Assembly (NCBI GenBank): GCA_022449565.1
Contig: JAKUSA010000002.1
Span: forward strand, 1 to 50,241
Length of the DNA: 50,241 bases
Origin: Acidimicrobiales bacterium
GTDB lineage: Bacteria; Actinomycetota; Acidimicrobiia; Acidimicrobiales; MedAcidi-G1
Direction of reading: 5' to 3'
The translations under genes were made by a program, and so were the position numbers. The notes beneath the pieces are model-generated. The model saw only the letters and a list, made by a program, of their open reading frames with translations. It had not been told where the DNA came from and did not search any database. Below, one piece after another: positions 19,244 to 27,698 of this stretch. Position 1 is the stretch's first letter. Every line of letters starts with the position of its first letter.

Positions 19244-19957
19244 CTACGACGCCGGCAGCGTTTTCACCACCCGACGCCCCTTCCCGGGGAAGGCCCCATC
19301 CACGAACCAGGTGCTCCCGCTGCCCGCCATGCGCGGGCACTCCCCGGTCGCCTCACCCAGCGCATCCCGCCAACGAGCTAGTTCGGGAACCAGGTCGATC
19401 GCCGCCGGCTCCAGGTCGTTGCCGGTCTCGCCAGACGGCCCGCCCATCTCGTCCCAACGCCGGTAGACCTCGCCCGTCGGGCAGGACAGCGGCGGGACGA
19501 GCAGGGTAATGGTCCGCTCCTCGAAAGGACGCTGTTCGACGACCTCTCCTGTGCCGGACACCCGGGCCCGGCCTCCCACCAGACAAAATGGCACGTCGGC
19601 CCCGAGTATCGCCGCCCCCCGCGGGTCGCCGTATGCGGCCCATCGGAGTACCGCGGCGGCGTCAGCCGACCCTCCGCCGAGGCCGACGCCAGCGGGTATG
19701 GCCTTCACGATCCGCACCATGGCCTGCCTTCTGACCAACGCAAGGGCCCGGCTCACCAGGTTCTGGTCTCCATCCGGCACAGGAAGGCCGCAGCCAGCCT
19801 CGATGACCTCCAGGCCGTCGCCGTCCGAGAGCGTCAGGTGGTCGCACAGGTCGACGGTGGTCATCTCGGCGTCGATTAGGTGGTAACCGTCGTCGCGAAC
19901 CCCGGTGATTCGCAACGACAGGGTCACCTTGGCCGGAGCGAGCACCTCAACGGTCAT
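19244..19957 (-). CDS. ispE: 4-diphosphocytidyl-2-C-methyl-D-erythritol kinase
   Basis: 237 aa. GHMP-family kinase that phosphorylates CDP-ME in the non-mevalonate isoprenoid pathway. Motifs: LAPAKVTLSLRITGVRDDGYHLI at the N-terminus, the ATP loop PAGVGLGGGSADAA, GADVPFCLVGG and a GSGST C-terminal motif. It is shorter than most IspE proteins (about 280-310 aa), with the loss mainly in loops after the ATP site; all core motifs remain. The ATG shares 1 nt with the rsmA stop (TGATG), giving the usual rsmA-ispE coupling. Confidence 0.92.
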   Translation of the reverse strand: MTVEVLAPAKVTLSLRITGVRDDGYHLIDAEMTTVDLCDHLTLSDGDGLEVIEAGCGLPVPDGDQNLVSRALALVRRQAMVRIVKAIPAGVGLGGGSADAAAVLRWAAYGDPRGAAILGADVPFCLVGGRARVSGTGEVVEQRPFEERTITLLVPPLSCPTGEVYRRWDEMGGPSGETGNDLEPAAIDLVPELARWRDALGEATGECPRMAGSGSTWFVDGAFPGKGRRVVKTLPAS

Positions 19958-20799
19958 CACGGCCCCCCGCCCTCTGCCAAGTGCTGGGTGGCCACCGCTG
20001 CCCAGTCGTCAAGCCCCAGGTCTTCCGCCCGGGCGGTCGGATCCACCCCGGCGACGATCAGCCCTTCCTCGTCGATCAGGTTGCGCAACGAGCGCCGCAG
20101 CATCTTGCGGCGCTGCCCGAAGCCGGCCCGGACCACGCCGAACAGCACCTGGGGATCCACGTCGACTAACGGGGCCGGCCGTCGGACGATTTCCACTAGT
20201 GCCGACTCGACCCGGGGTCGGGGTAGGAAGACTGAGGGGGGTACTCGGCCGACGGTGCGCGCCTCGGCGTGGTAGGACACTTTCACCGAGGGCAAGCCGT
20301 ATGCGGCGTCGCCCGGCCTGGCCACTAGTCGGGCGGCGACCTCCCGTTGGACCATCACCAGCATCCGACCGATGGCCTCTACGCCGTCGAGCAGATCACA
20401 CACGAGGGGAACCGAGATGTTGTAGGGCAGGTTGGCCACTAGGTGCCACGACCCGGCCCGATCGCCGAGGAGGCGGTCCCAGTCAACGGTCAGGGCGTCA
20501 CCGCCGACGATCCGCAGGTCGGCATAGGGACTCCGGGAGACCACCTCCTCCAGAGCGCCAACCAGGGCATCGTCAACCTCAACGGCGGTGACCGCGGCCC
20601 CGGCCTCCAACAGGGCCAGGGTCAACGACCCGACTCCTGGGCCGACCTCGACCACCTGGTCGCCCGGTCCAACCCCGGCCAGTTCGACGATCCGACGGAC
20701 TGTGTTGGGTTCGACTACGAAGTTCTGGCCGAGCGAACGCTTCGGGCGAAGACCGTGCCTATCCAGGATCGACCGGACCTCAGTCCGGGTGAGGGTCAC
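19957..20799 (-). CDS. rsmA: 16S rRNA dimethyladenosine transferase (RsmA/KsgA)
   Basis: 280 aa from GTG 20799. It dimethylates the two adjacent adenines of helix 45 in 16S rRNA during 30S maturation. Motifs: LRPKRSLGQNFVVEP, VVEVGPGVGSLTLALLEAGAAVTAVEVD (SAM site), GDALTVDW, catalytic NLPYNISVPL, and the C-terminal FGQRRKMLRRSL. The GTG start lies 8 nt after the Rpf-like gene; the track's upstream ATG adds 15 residues that overlap that gene and match nothing. Confidence 0.95.
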   Translation of the reverse strand: MTLTRTEVRSILDRHGLRPKRSLGQNFVVEPNTVRRIVELAGVGPGDQVVEVGPGVGSLTLALLEAGAAVTAVEVDDALVGALEEVVSRSPYADLRIVGGDALTVDWDRLLGDRAGSWHLVANLPYNISVPLVCDLLDGVEAIGRMLVMVQREVAARLVARPGDAAYGLPSVKVSYHAEARTVGRVPPSVFLPRPRVESALVEIVRRPAPLVDVDPQVLFGVVRAGFGQRRKMLRRSLRNLIDEEGLIVAGVDPTARAEDLGLDDWAAVATQHLAEGGGP

Positions 20800-20806
20800 C
20801 GGGCTA

Positions 20807-21583
20807 CTAGGGCAGGTACCGGCCGCACACCGGCCACTGTCCACGGCCCCTCAGGTCGTAGAGGACCCGGGCCATCCGATCCTGGTCGACGGCCCTCGCC
20901 TCAGCCGGGTCGAGGCCGATCAGGTGCTCGTAGTACAGGCCGGCGATCCAGTCCCAGGTCTCGACGCTGAACTGGTAGGCCCCCCGGTATTTACCGGTCG
21001 GACTCACTGCGCCGTAGTTGCCGGTGGCCTCGCAATAGCGCAGTGCCTCCCACTGGATATCCGACGGGCCTTCCTCGATTGGTGGGGTCGCCGCAATGGT
21101 CGTCGTCGGCCCCGAGGTGGTCATGGCTCGCGCCCGTCGGGCGTCCTCCTCGTCCAACAGTCGCTGGCGTTCCCGTTCCTTGCGTAGCTCGGCGATCGAC
21201 GCGGCAATCCTTTGGTGTCGGGCGTATTCGAAGTCGGCGACCTCACGGGCTAGGGCAATGGCCTCGGCCTCATGTTCGGCCGCGGCCGAATCGAGGCGGA
21301 GGATTATTGCCATCGTCGCCCGGGCGTCGTGCCAGTGCTCGGCCCTCTCGACCAGGGGGGTCATGTCGAAGGATCGGTCGGCAGTGGCAACGGCGGTCAG
21401 CGCCCGGGCGGGCGCGTCCGCGGCATCGGCCACCCCGGTCAGGGCACCAGTCGACGCCGGGTTCTCGAGCACGAACAGTGGCAACGCGGCGAGCGTGGCT
21501 AGTGCCACGACGGCTACGCGCCATCGTTCGATGGTTGGTTCGGCCGCCAGAGCTCCGTCCCTTTCCCCTCTGGGCACGGCCAT
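20807..21583 (-). CDS. Rpf-like transglycosylase-domain protein, membrane-anchored or secreted
   Basis: 258 aa from ATG 21583 (the track's 21637 is an alternative). One hydrophobic segment (VAVVALATLAALPLFVL) follows a charged N-terminus. A helical region rich in Glu/Ala/Arg (residues ~80-150) is probably a coiled coil. The C-terminal ~75 residues (WEALRYCEATGNYGAVSPTGKYRGAYQFSVETW) match the Rpf/transglycosylase-like fold, with the catalytic Glu in the CEATGNY motif. Such proteins cleave peptidoglycan and support growth or resuscitation. TACCGT at 21609-21614 fits a -10 box about 20 nt before the start. A gene for this family next to rsmA-ispE is common in actinobacteria. Confidence 0.85.
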   Translation of the reverse strand: MAVPRGERDGALAAEPTIERWRVAVVALATLAALPLFVLENPASTGALTGVADAADAPARALTAVATADRSFDMTPLVERAEHWHDARATMAIILRLDSAAAEHEAEAIALAREVADFEYARHQRIAASIAELRKERERQRLLDEEDARRARAMTTSGPTTTIAATPPIEEGPSDIQWEALRYCEATGNYGAVSPTGKYRGAYQFSVETWDWIAGLYYEHLIGLDPAEARAVDQDRMARVLYDLRGRGQWPVCGRYLP

Positions 21584-21675
21584 CTGAAACCGTGCTGGCC
21601 CGCCCGATACGGTAGGAGCGGCCCCCCGGCCCCGCAACCCGGAGACCGGACTGGGAGCGGGCCCTGTAATCCGGC

Positions 21676-22437
21676 TCAGTCCGACCCAGATCCCGGGCCG
21701 AGACCGTAGAAGCGTCGAGCGGTGGCCGTAGTCGCCTCGGCCACCTCCACAGCCGGCCGCCCCATCGCTATGGCGAGCGCCTCACCGACCAGGCCTACCT
21801 TGGCCGGTTCGTTGGTCCTGCCGCGGTAGGGCACCGGAGCCAAGTACGGGGAATCGGTCTCTACCAGGACCCGATCTAGGGGGCAACGGGCGGCAGCCGC
21901 CCGAACCTCGTCGGCGGTCGGGAAGGTGATAATTCCGCTGAAGGAGACCAACGCCCCCCGATCGAGGCAGCCCTCGACCTCGTCCGGTCCGCCGGTGAAG
22001 CAGTGGAACACGGTACGTCGCGGGGTCCCCTCGGTATCGAGTATGGCGAACGTCTCCTCCCAGGCCTCGCGGGAATGGATCACTAGCGGCAAGTCCGTCC
22101 GGTGAGCCAACTCGACCTGAGCAGCGAACACGACAGCCTGGGCGTCCCTCGGTGAATGGTCGTAGTGGAAATCGAGGCCCGCCTCACCAACGGCCACCAC
22201 ACGGCCCTCGTCGAGAAGTTCAGCGATGCCGTCTAGGCCGTGTCGGGCCTCATGGGGGTGTACCCCGACGGTGGCCCACACATCGGGGTGGGCGTTAGCC
22301 ACAGCGATAGCAACCCGGCTGTGCTCCAAGTCCGTGCCCACGGTGACCAACCCGACCACCGAGGCCCCACGGGCCCGGGCGAGGACCTCATCGGCTTCGG
22401 TGTCGAGATGGCAATGGCTGTCGAACCAGTCGGCCAC
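21676..22437 (-). CDS. tatD: TatD-family metal-dependent hydrolase
   Basis: 253 aa from GTG 22437, preceded by GGTGAGG. TIM-barrel metal-dependent hydrolase: FDSHCHLDTEADEVL (HxH), GEAGLDFHYDHSPRDAQ with the metal Glu, VIHSREAW, FHCFTGGPDE and VLVETDSPYLAPVPYRGRTNEP. TatD enzymes act as DNA exonucleases in repair or turnover, or as D-aminoacyl-tRNA deacylases. It lies 7 nt downstream of metG, a conserved metG-tatD-(rpf)-rsmA order. The track's longer form runs into metG. Confidence 0.93.
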   Translation of the reverse strand: MADWFDSHCHLDTEADEVLARARGASVVGLVTVGTDLEHSRVAIAVANAHPDVWATVGVHPHEARHGLDGIAELLDEGRVVAVGEAGLDFHYDHSPRDAQAVVFAAQVELAHRTDLPLVIHSREAWEETFAILDTEGTPRRTVFHCFTGGPDEVEGCLDRGALVSFSGIITFPTADEVRAAAARCPLDRVLVETDSPYLAPVPYRGRTNEPAKVGLVGEALAIAMGRPAVEVAEATTATARRFYGLGPGSGSD

Positions 22438-22444
22438 CGGGGCC

Positions 22445-24112
22445 TCACCCCGGCTCGTCGTCGACCAGCCCGTCCAGGGTGGTCGGGTCGACCTTGGCAA
22501 AGAGCGGGGACGGTCGCTCGATGGGCCTCCCGGGCTCCACCTCGGTGCGACACCACCCCTCGACCGGTCCGAGGATCCCGTCGAGTGCAGCGTTAGAAAA
22601 CGGCAGGTACGGCGAAAGGCAGACCCGTATCCCGTTGACCGCCGACAGGGCGGTTCCCAGGATCACTCGAGCCCTCTCGGGGTCGTCCCGGGCAGCCTTC
22701 CAGGGTTCGGTAGCGTTGAGGTAGGCGTTGACCGCCGCGGCGGCCGCCATTCCCGACTGGAGGCCGGCCCGGAGCTCTACCCGATCGATGTGTGCGGCGA
22801 CCCGCTCCAGAGCAGCGTCCACATCCGCCAGCAGCGCCGTGTCGTTGCGGGCGCGCTCCCCCACTGGCGGAACGACGCCGCCGCAGGTGCCGTGGACCAT
22901 CGACAGCACCCGGTTGACCAGGTTTCCCCAGGTGGCCACCAGTTCCTCGTTGATGCGACGGGCGATCTCGTTGACTGTCAGTTCAGTGTCGCTCTGCTCC
23001 GGGAGCGAGGCAGCCAGCGCGTACCTGAGAGCGTCCGGCTCGAATAGGTCGAGCCCCTCATCGATGGTCAGGCCCACGCCCCGGCTGGCCGACGCCTTGC
23101 CGCCTCGGAAGGTGACGTACTGGTTGGCCGGCACGTCGGTCGGGAGGTTCAGGCCCCCGTATCCCTGGAGCATCGCTGGCCAGATGATGGTGTGGAACGG
23201 GATGTTGTCTTTGCCGATGAAGTAAACCGACCGGGCGTCCGGGTTCTCCCACCAGTCTCGCCACGCCTCGGGGTCATCCTGGTCGGTGGCCCACTCCTTT
23301 GTTGCCGACAAGTAGCCGATGACCGCCTCGAACCAGACGTAGATCCGTTTCCCGGGTCCCAGGTCGTCGACCGGTACGTCAATCCCCCAGTCAAGGTCGC
23401 GGGTGATGGCCCGGTCCTGGAGGCCCTCTTCGATCCAGCCCTTCGAGAAGTTCAGGACGTGGGCCCGCCAGCCTTCGCGAGAATCCAGCCAGTCCCCCAG
23501 CGACTCCTGGAAGTCCGACAGGCGGAGGAAGAAGTGCTCGGTCTGGCGCGGGACGGGTTCGCTGCCGGTGATCTTGGACCGTGGGTTGATCAGCTCCTCC
23601 GGGTCGAGGGTTCTCCCGCAGCTCTCGCACTGGTCGCCGCGTGCCTCGGTGTAGTCGCAGTGCGGGCAGGTGCCCTCGATGTAGCGGTCGGGCAGGAACC
23701 GCTCGGCTTCCTCGTCGTAGTACTGGTCGGACGTTCGCTTGTCGATGTGGCCCTTCCCGAGAAGGCGCAGGAAGATGTCGTGGGTGACCGCGGCATGGTT
23801 GTCGGTGCCCGTGGAGGTGTAGCGGTCCCAGCTGATGCCGAGGCGCTCCCAGTTGTCGACGAACTCGGCGTGGTAACGGTCGACGATGTCGTTCGGCGTG
23901 ACCCCGTCGGCGTCGGCCCGAACGGTGATTGGTGTGCCGTGCACGTCGGAGCCGCTGACCATGAGTACCCGGTTACCGACCCGCCGCTGGAAGCGGGCGA
24001 ACACGTCGGCTGGCAGGTAGGCGCCGGCAAGGTGGCCGAGGTGGCGAGACCCCGAGGCGTAGGGCCAGGCCACGGCAACCAGGACTGGTCGGGCCACGCC
24101 GTTCGACGACAT
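22445..24112 (-). CDS. metG: Methionyl-tRNA synthetase
   Basis: 555 aa from ATG 24112 (MSSNGVARPVLVAVAWPYASG). Charges tRNA-Met. The class I HIGH-type motif is ASGSRHLGHLAGAY. A zinc knuckle has four Cys (CPHCDYTEARGDQCESC, about residues 149-165), and the anticodon-binding helical domain follows. The KMSKS position reads GGKASASRGVGL, so the second lysine is Ala (see findings). There is no C-terminal tRNA-binding domain. TAGCCT ends 8 nt before the ATG, consistent with a nearly leaderless mRNA. rsmI lies just upstream with a 53-nt gap. Confidence 0.94.
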   Translation of the reverse strand: MSSNGVARPVLVAVAWPYASGSRHLGHLAGAYLPADVFARFQRRVGNRVLMVSGSDVHGTPITVRADADGVTPNDIVDRYHAEFVDNWERLGISWDRYTSTGTDNHAAVTHDIFLRLLGKGHIDKRTSDQYYDEEAERFLPDRYIEGTCPHCDYTEARGDQCESCGRTLDPEELINPRSKITGSEPVPRQTEHFFLRLSDFQESLGDWLDSREGWRAHVLNFSKGWIEEGLQDRAITRDLDWGIDVPVDDLGPGKRIYVWFEAVIGYLSATKEWATDQDDPEAWRDWWENPDARSVYFIGKDNIPFHTIIWPAMLQGYGGLNLPTDVPANQYVTFRGGKASASRGVGLTIDEGLDLFEPDALRYALAASLPEQSDTELTVNEIARRINEELVATWGNLVNRVLSMVHGTCGGVVPPVGERARNDTALLADVDAALERVAAHIDRVELRAGLQSGMAAAAAVNAYLNATEPWKAARDDPERARVILGTALSAVNGIRVCLSPYLPFSNAALDGILGPVEGWCRTEVEPGRPIERPSPLFAKVDPTTLDGLVDDEPG

Positions 24113-24165
24113 GGTGACCGAGGCTACCGGTGCTCTAGCGAGCCGACCCGGGCTGACCAGCCCGG

Positions 24166-25005
24166 TCAATCGCCGAGCGCCAGGCGGTAGGCGCGGCGGC
24201 GTGACACACCGAGTCGCCGGACGGCCTCGTCAGCTGCGTCCCGGGTTGACGCTCCCCCGGAACGGGCCTCGGTGACCACGGCCAGGACCCGCTGGTCGTC
24301 CGGCTCGTCGGCCGGAGGGGCCCCGGCCACCACGATGACCACTTCACCCTTCGGTGCCTCGACGTAGTGGTCAACCGCCCCGGCCAGCGTGCCCCTCCAC
24401 GTCTCCTCGTGCAGCTTGGTTAACTCGCGGGCCACGGCCACCGACCGGTCCCCGCCGAGTGCCCCGGCCAGGTCGCCGAGCGTGGCAGCCAATCGACGGG
24501 GCGACTCGAGGAGGACGATCGTCCGCTCCTCGACCCCCAGTTCGGCCAATCGGGCGACCCGGTCGGCTCCTTTCCGCGGAAGGAAGCCCTCCATGCACCA
24601 GCGGTTGGTGGCCAGTCCGCTGGCTACCAGTGCGGCGACCGGGGCGGTTGGACCAGGAATGACCGACACCCGATGGCCGGCGTCGAGCACCCGCCTGACC
24701 AGTCGTTCGCCGGGGTCGGAGATCCCGGGGGTGCCGGCGTCGGTGACCATGGCCACCGTTCGGCCCTCGTCGAGGTGGGTGACGATCCGGGCGGCGACCC
24801 GGTCCTCGGTGTGGGCGTCGACTCGGAGCAGCCGCGCCCCGTCGACGCCAGCGTGCTGGAGGAGGCGGCCGGTCCGCCGAGTGTCCTCGCAGGCCACAAC
24901 GTCGGCGGCGGCGAGGGTTGTGGCAGCCCTCGGCGAGAGATCGCCCAGGTTGCCGATGGGGGTGGCCACCAGGATCAGACCACCCGCCCCCGGGTCGCCT
25001 GTCAC
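24166..25005 (-). CDS. rsmI: 16S rRNA (cytidine1402-2'-O)-methyltransferase
   Basis: 279 aa. SAM-dependent tetrapyrrole methylase-fold enzyme that methylates C1402 in the decoding site. Motifs: LILVATPIGNLGDLSPRA, VACEDTRRTGRLLQH, MVTDAGTPGISDPGERLVR, PGPTAPVAALVASGL and EGFLPRKGADR. The ATG overlaps the stop of the DUF192 gene (ATGA), so the two are translationally coupled. Confidence 0.95.
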   Translation of the reverse strand: MTGDPGAGGLILVATPIGNLGDLSPRAATTLAAADVVACEDTRRTGRLLQHAGVDGARLLRVDAHTEDRVAARIVTHLDEGRTVAMVTDAGTPGISDPGERLVRRVLDAGHRVSVIPGPTAPVAALVASGLATNRWCMEGFLPRKGADRVARLAELGVEERTIVLLESPRRLAATLGDLAGALGGDRSVAVARELTKLHEETWRGTLAGAVDHYVEAPKGEVVIVVAGAPPADEPDDQRVLAVVTEARSGGASTRDAADEAVRRLGVSRRRAYRLALGD

Positions 25006-25331
25006 AACCGAACCTCCAGTACGTCACCCTCCGACAGCCCCGGTGGGCCAACCGACCCGGCTGGAGCTTCGACTGCCGCACCGGCCGTCAGCACCGGCAT
25101 GCCGACCCGGCTGCGGGCCATAGTGGTCGCCCACAGCACTTGTAGGTCTCGGCCCAGGTGGGCACCGTCAACGGCGGACCTCATGCCGACGGTGCGGACG
25201 TTGCGGACCGGTCGCAATAGCACCGTCCCGTCGCTGGCTTCCCGACCCAGTGGTCCCCGCCGTCGCTCGGTCCGGGTGTGGGCGACCGCCACGCTGGCCA
25301 ACACCTGTTCTTCGGACACCAACCCGGGCAT
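25002..25331 (-). CDS. DUF192-family protein
   Basis: 109 aa. The conserved DUF192 pattern is visible: LLRPVRNVRTVGMRSAVDGAHL, VLWATTMARSRVGMPVL and AVEAPAGSVGPPGLSEGDVLEV. The function of this compact beta fold is not established. It heads the rsmI transcript and overlaps it by 4 nt. Its ATG follows TACGCT by exactly 7 nt and no ribosome binding site is present, so translation is likely leaderless. Confidence 0.85.
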   Translation of the reverse strand: MPGLVSEEQVLASVAVAHTRTERRRGPLGREASDGTVLLRPVRNVRTVGMRSAVDGAHLGRDLQVLWATTMARSRVGMPVLTAGAAVEAPAGSVGPPGLSEGDVLEVRL

Positions 25332-25338
25332 GCCCTAG

Positions 25339-25344
25339 AGCGTA
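25339..25344 (-). promoter_or_regulatory. -10 box (TACGCT) of a leaderless DUF192-rsmI transcript
   Basis: TACGCT on the minus strand ends 7 nt before the DUF192 ATG, which puts the transcription start at or next to the A of the start codon. It lies in the 16-nt gap after ychF. Confidence 0.6.
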
Positions 25345-25347
25345 GGG

Positions 25348-26421
25348 CTAGACGTTGAACCGGAACTCCATCACGTCGCCGTCGACCGGCCGGTAGTCCT
25401 TCCCCTCGCTGCGGACCAGGCCGGCCTCGCGGGCGCCGAGCCAAGAGCCCTTCTCGATCAGGACATCCCAACCGATGGTCTCGGCTCGGATGAAACCGCG
25501 TTGAAAGTCGGTGTGGATCCGACCCGCGCACTCCGGCGCCGTGGACCCGGCCCGGAAGGTCCACCCACGACTCTCCTTCTCGCCGGTGGTGAAGAACGTT
25601 CGCAGCCCGAGAAGGTGGTGAGCGGCATGGGCGAAGCGGGGCAGAGCGCCCTCGCCGAGTCCAAGCCCCTCGAGTATCTCGGACTGCTCGTCGTCGGCGA
25701 GGACGGCCGCTTCGGCTTCGAGTTGGATACACATGGCAACCGCGTCAGCGCCCCCCATCTCGGCGACCACCGGGGCGAGGACCGCGCCCGGGTCGTCGAG
25801 CTGGTCCTCGTCGAGGTTGACCACGGCCAGGACGGGCTTGTCGGTGAGGAGGAAAAACCGGCGCAGCAACGCTCGGTCGGCCTCCTCTAGGTCGCCACGG
25901 TAGAGGGGCACACCGTCGGCCAATTGCTTCACGGCACGCCCCGCCGCCTCGACTACCGGGGCCAAGCTAGGGTCCGCCTTAACGGACCGCTGCTGCTTCT
26001 CCAACTGCCGCTCACAGGTCTCAAGGTCGGCCAGAGCCAGTTCCACCTCGAGCACCCGAAGGTTCTCGAGGGGGTCGGTGGAGCCCGGTATGTCAGGGTC
26101 GCCGAAGGCCCGGAGCACGTACACAATGGCGTCCACCTCGCGAATCCCGGCCAGGAAGCGGTTCCCTAGGCCCTCCCCCCGGGCCGCTCCCTCCACCAGG
26201 CCGCCAATGTCGGTGAACTCGACAGTGGTGGGCACCACGTCGGCGGAACGACTCATAGCCCCCAGGCGCTCGAGGCGCGAATCAGGAATCCGGGCCATCC
26301 CGACATTGGCATCGGTGGTGGCGAAGGCGTAGGGGACGGCCAGGGCCCCGCCCCCGACGAGGGCGTTGAAAAGCGACGACTTGCCCGAGTTCGGCAGGCC
26401 AACGAACCCAAAACGTTCCAC
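25348..26421 (-). CDS. ychF: Ribosome-associated GTPase/ATPase YchF (Obg family, TGS domain)
   Basis: 357 aa from GTG 26421, supported by GGAGGAGC 4 nt upstream. The track's 61-residue extension is not YchF-like. G1 is GLPNSGKSSLFNAL and the G2 region is TTDANVGMARIPDSRLERL. G3 is FTDIGGLVEGAARGEGLGNRFL, with an ILE/VAL-type hydrophobic context. A coiled-coil insert follows, and the C-terminal TGS domain (WDVLIEKGSWLGAREAGLVRSEGKDYRPVDGDVMEFRFNV) closes the protein. YchF/OLA1 proteins bind ribosomes and prefer ATP; they are linked to stress responses. Confidence 0.95.
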   Translation of the reverse strand: MERFGFVGLPNSGKSSLFNALVGGGALAVPYAFATTDANVGMARIPDSRLERLGAMSRSADVVPTTVEFTDIGGLVEGAARGEGLGNRFLAGIREVDAIVYVLRAFGDPDIPGSTDPLENLRVLEVELALADLETCERQLEKQQRSVKADPSLAPVVEAAGRAVKQLADGVPLYRGDLEEADRALLRRFFLLTDKPVLAVVNLDEDQLDDPGAVLAPVVAEMGGADAVAMCIQLEAEAAVLADDEQSEILEGLGLGEGALPRFAHAAHHLLGLRTFFTTGEKESRGWTFRAGSTAPECAGRIHTDFQRGFIRAETIGWDVLIEKGSWLGAREAGLVRSEGKDYRPVDGDVMEFRFNV

Positions 26422-26508
26422 CGCCGCTCCTCCGATTCCGGACGCACCGGTCGGGCCGGCCGAGAACCAGGTTAGGTCTCGATCGGTCGGATCAGGGCGA
26501 GGGGCGGG

Positions 26509-26514
26509 TACTCT
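26509..26514 (+). promoter_or_regulatory. -10 box (TACTCT) of the leaderless bL37-like gene
   Basis: TACTCT ends 7 nt before ATG 26522 with no ribosome binding site between them, which places the transcription start on the start codon. Confidence 0.6.
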
Positions 26515-26521
26515 CTCGGCC

Positions 26522-26611
26522 ATGTCGAAGAAGACGAGTAAGAGGCGGACCAACGCCCGTCGCAAGAAGGCCAACCACGGGCAGAAGCCCAACGCAGGAC
26601 GCAACAGCTGA
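26522..26611 (+). CDS. Tiny ribosomal protein bL37-like
   Basis: 29 aa: MSKKTSKRRTNARRKKANHG..., strongly basic. The KKANHGQKPNA end matches my memory of the mycobacterial 50S protein bL37 (about 24 aa, ending KANHGKRPNA-like), which binds 23S rRNA in the large subunit. The track shows it only as the tail of a false ORF (26366-26611). It is divergent from ychF and precedes the transporter operon, but the leaderless promoter suggests its own transcript. Confidence 0.85.
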   Translation: MSKKTSKRRTNARRKKANHGQKPNAGRNS

Positions 26612-26654
26612 CCCGCCTTGTCGTCAGCCTCGTGACCGTCGACCCGGGGGCGCG

Positions 26655-27698
26655 GTGAACATCAGATCGGCGCTCGTACCGGTGCTGGCGGTGGCCTTGG
26701 CCATCGCCGTCGGCGCGGTGATAATCGCCTTGTCGGGGTCATCGCCTGTCGACGCCTACCGTGCCCTGATCGAAGGGTCGCTGTCCGACCCCAAGAGCAT
26801 CGGGCGCACGCTCGAGAAGGCCACACCCCTCGTGATGGGGGGCCTTGCGGTGGCCTTTGCCTTTAAGGCCGGGCTGTTCAACATCGGCGGGCAAGGCCAG
26901 TTGGTCGTCGGTGCCATCATCGCCGGTGCTGTCGGCTACGGGATCAGCGACCTGCCGTGGATCATTCACGCCCCGCTGGCTCTACTGGTCGGGGCCCTGG
27001 CTGGCGCGGCCTGGGGGGCCATCCCGGGTGTCCTCAAGGCCACCCGGGGAGCCCATGAGGTCATCACCACCATCATGTTGAACTTCGTGGCCCTCAACCT
27101 GACCGACTGGCTGGCCTCCAAGGTTTGGCGGGAGCCCGGGGTGATCGTCCGCACGCCCCGCATCGAGCCCAGCGCCGAGATCCCCCGATGGGGCGAGATC
27201 CCCACTGGCTTCTTCCTAGCTGTGGTCGCTGCGCTGGCCTGCTGGTACCTGCTACGCGGAACCACCTTCGGCTTCGAGATCCAGTCGGTGGGCCTCAATG
27301 CCGACGCGGCGCGCTACGCCGGGATCTCGGTGCGCCGGATCTTTGTGACCACCATGGCCATCAGTGGAATGTTGGCCGGTCTCGGTGGGGCCATCGAGAC
27401 CAATGGGATAGTTGGACGGTACGAGCCGGGGTTCAACGCCGGGCTGGGCTTCGAGGGAATCACCATCGCCCTGCTGGCCCGGACCCACCCGCTGGGGGTG
27501 ATTCCGGCGGCGATCCTCATCGGGGCCATGCAGGCCGGAGGGTCAATGATGCAGTTCAAGGCCGACGTGCAGCCAGAGATCACCAAGATCATCCAGGCCC
27601 TGATCTTGGTTTTCGTGGCCACCCCGATCATCGTCCGGTGGCTCCTCAACAAGAGGGAGGCCGACGAGTTGTCGGTGTCCAGCACATGGGGCTCGTGA
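26655..27698 (+). CDS. Nucleoside-type ABC transporter permease 1 (NupP/YufP-like)
   Basis: 347 aa, about 8-10 hydrophobic segments. The conserved block FKAGLFNIGGQGQLVVGAI and GAIPGVLKATRGAHEVITTIMLNFVALNL identify the BPD_transp_2 permease of the BMP-dependent nucleoside/purine ABC family. It pairs with the next gene to form the membrane channel. GTG start; TGATG coupling with the second permease. No gene for a BMP-type binding lipoprotein lies next to it. Confidence 0.9.
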   Translation: MNIRSALVPVLAVALAIAVGAVIIALSGSSPVDAYRALIEGSLSDPKSIGRTLEKATPLVMGGLAVAFAFKAGLFNIGGQGQLVVGAIIAGAVGYGISDLPWIIHAPLALLVGALAGAAWGAIPGVLKATRGAHEVITTIMLNFVALNLTDWLASKVWREPGVIVRTPRIEPSAEIPRWGEIPTGFFLAVVAALACWYLLRGTTFGFEIQSVGLNADAARYAGISVRRIFVTTMAISGMLAGLGGAIETNGIVGRYEPGFNAGLGFEGITIALLARTHPLGVIPAAILIGAMQAGGSMMQFKADVQPEITKIIQALILVFVATPIIVRWLLNKREADELSVSSTWGS

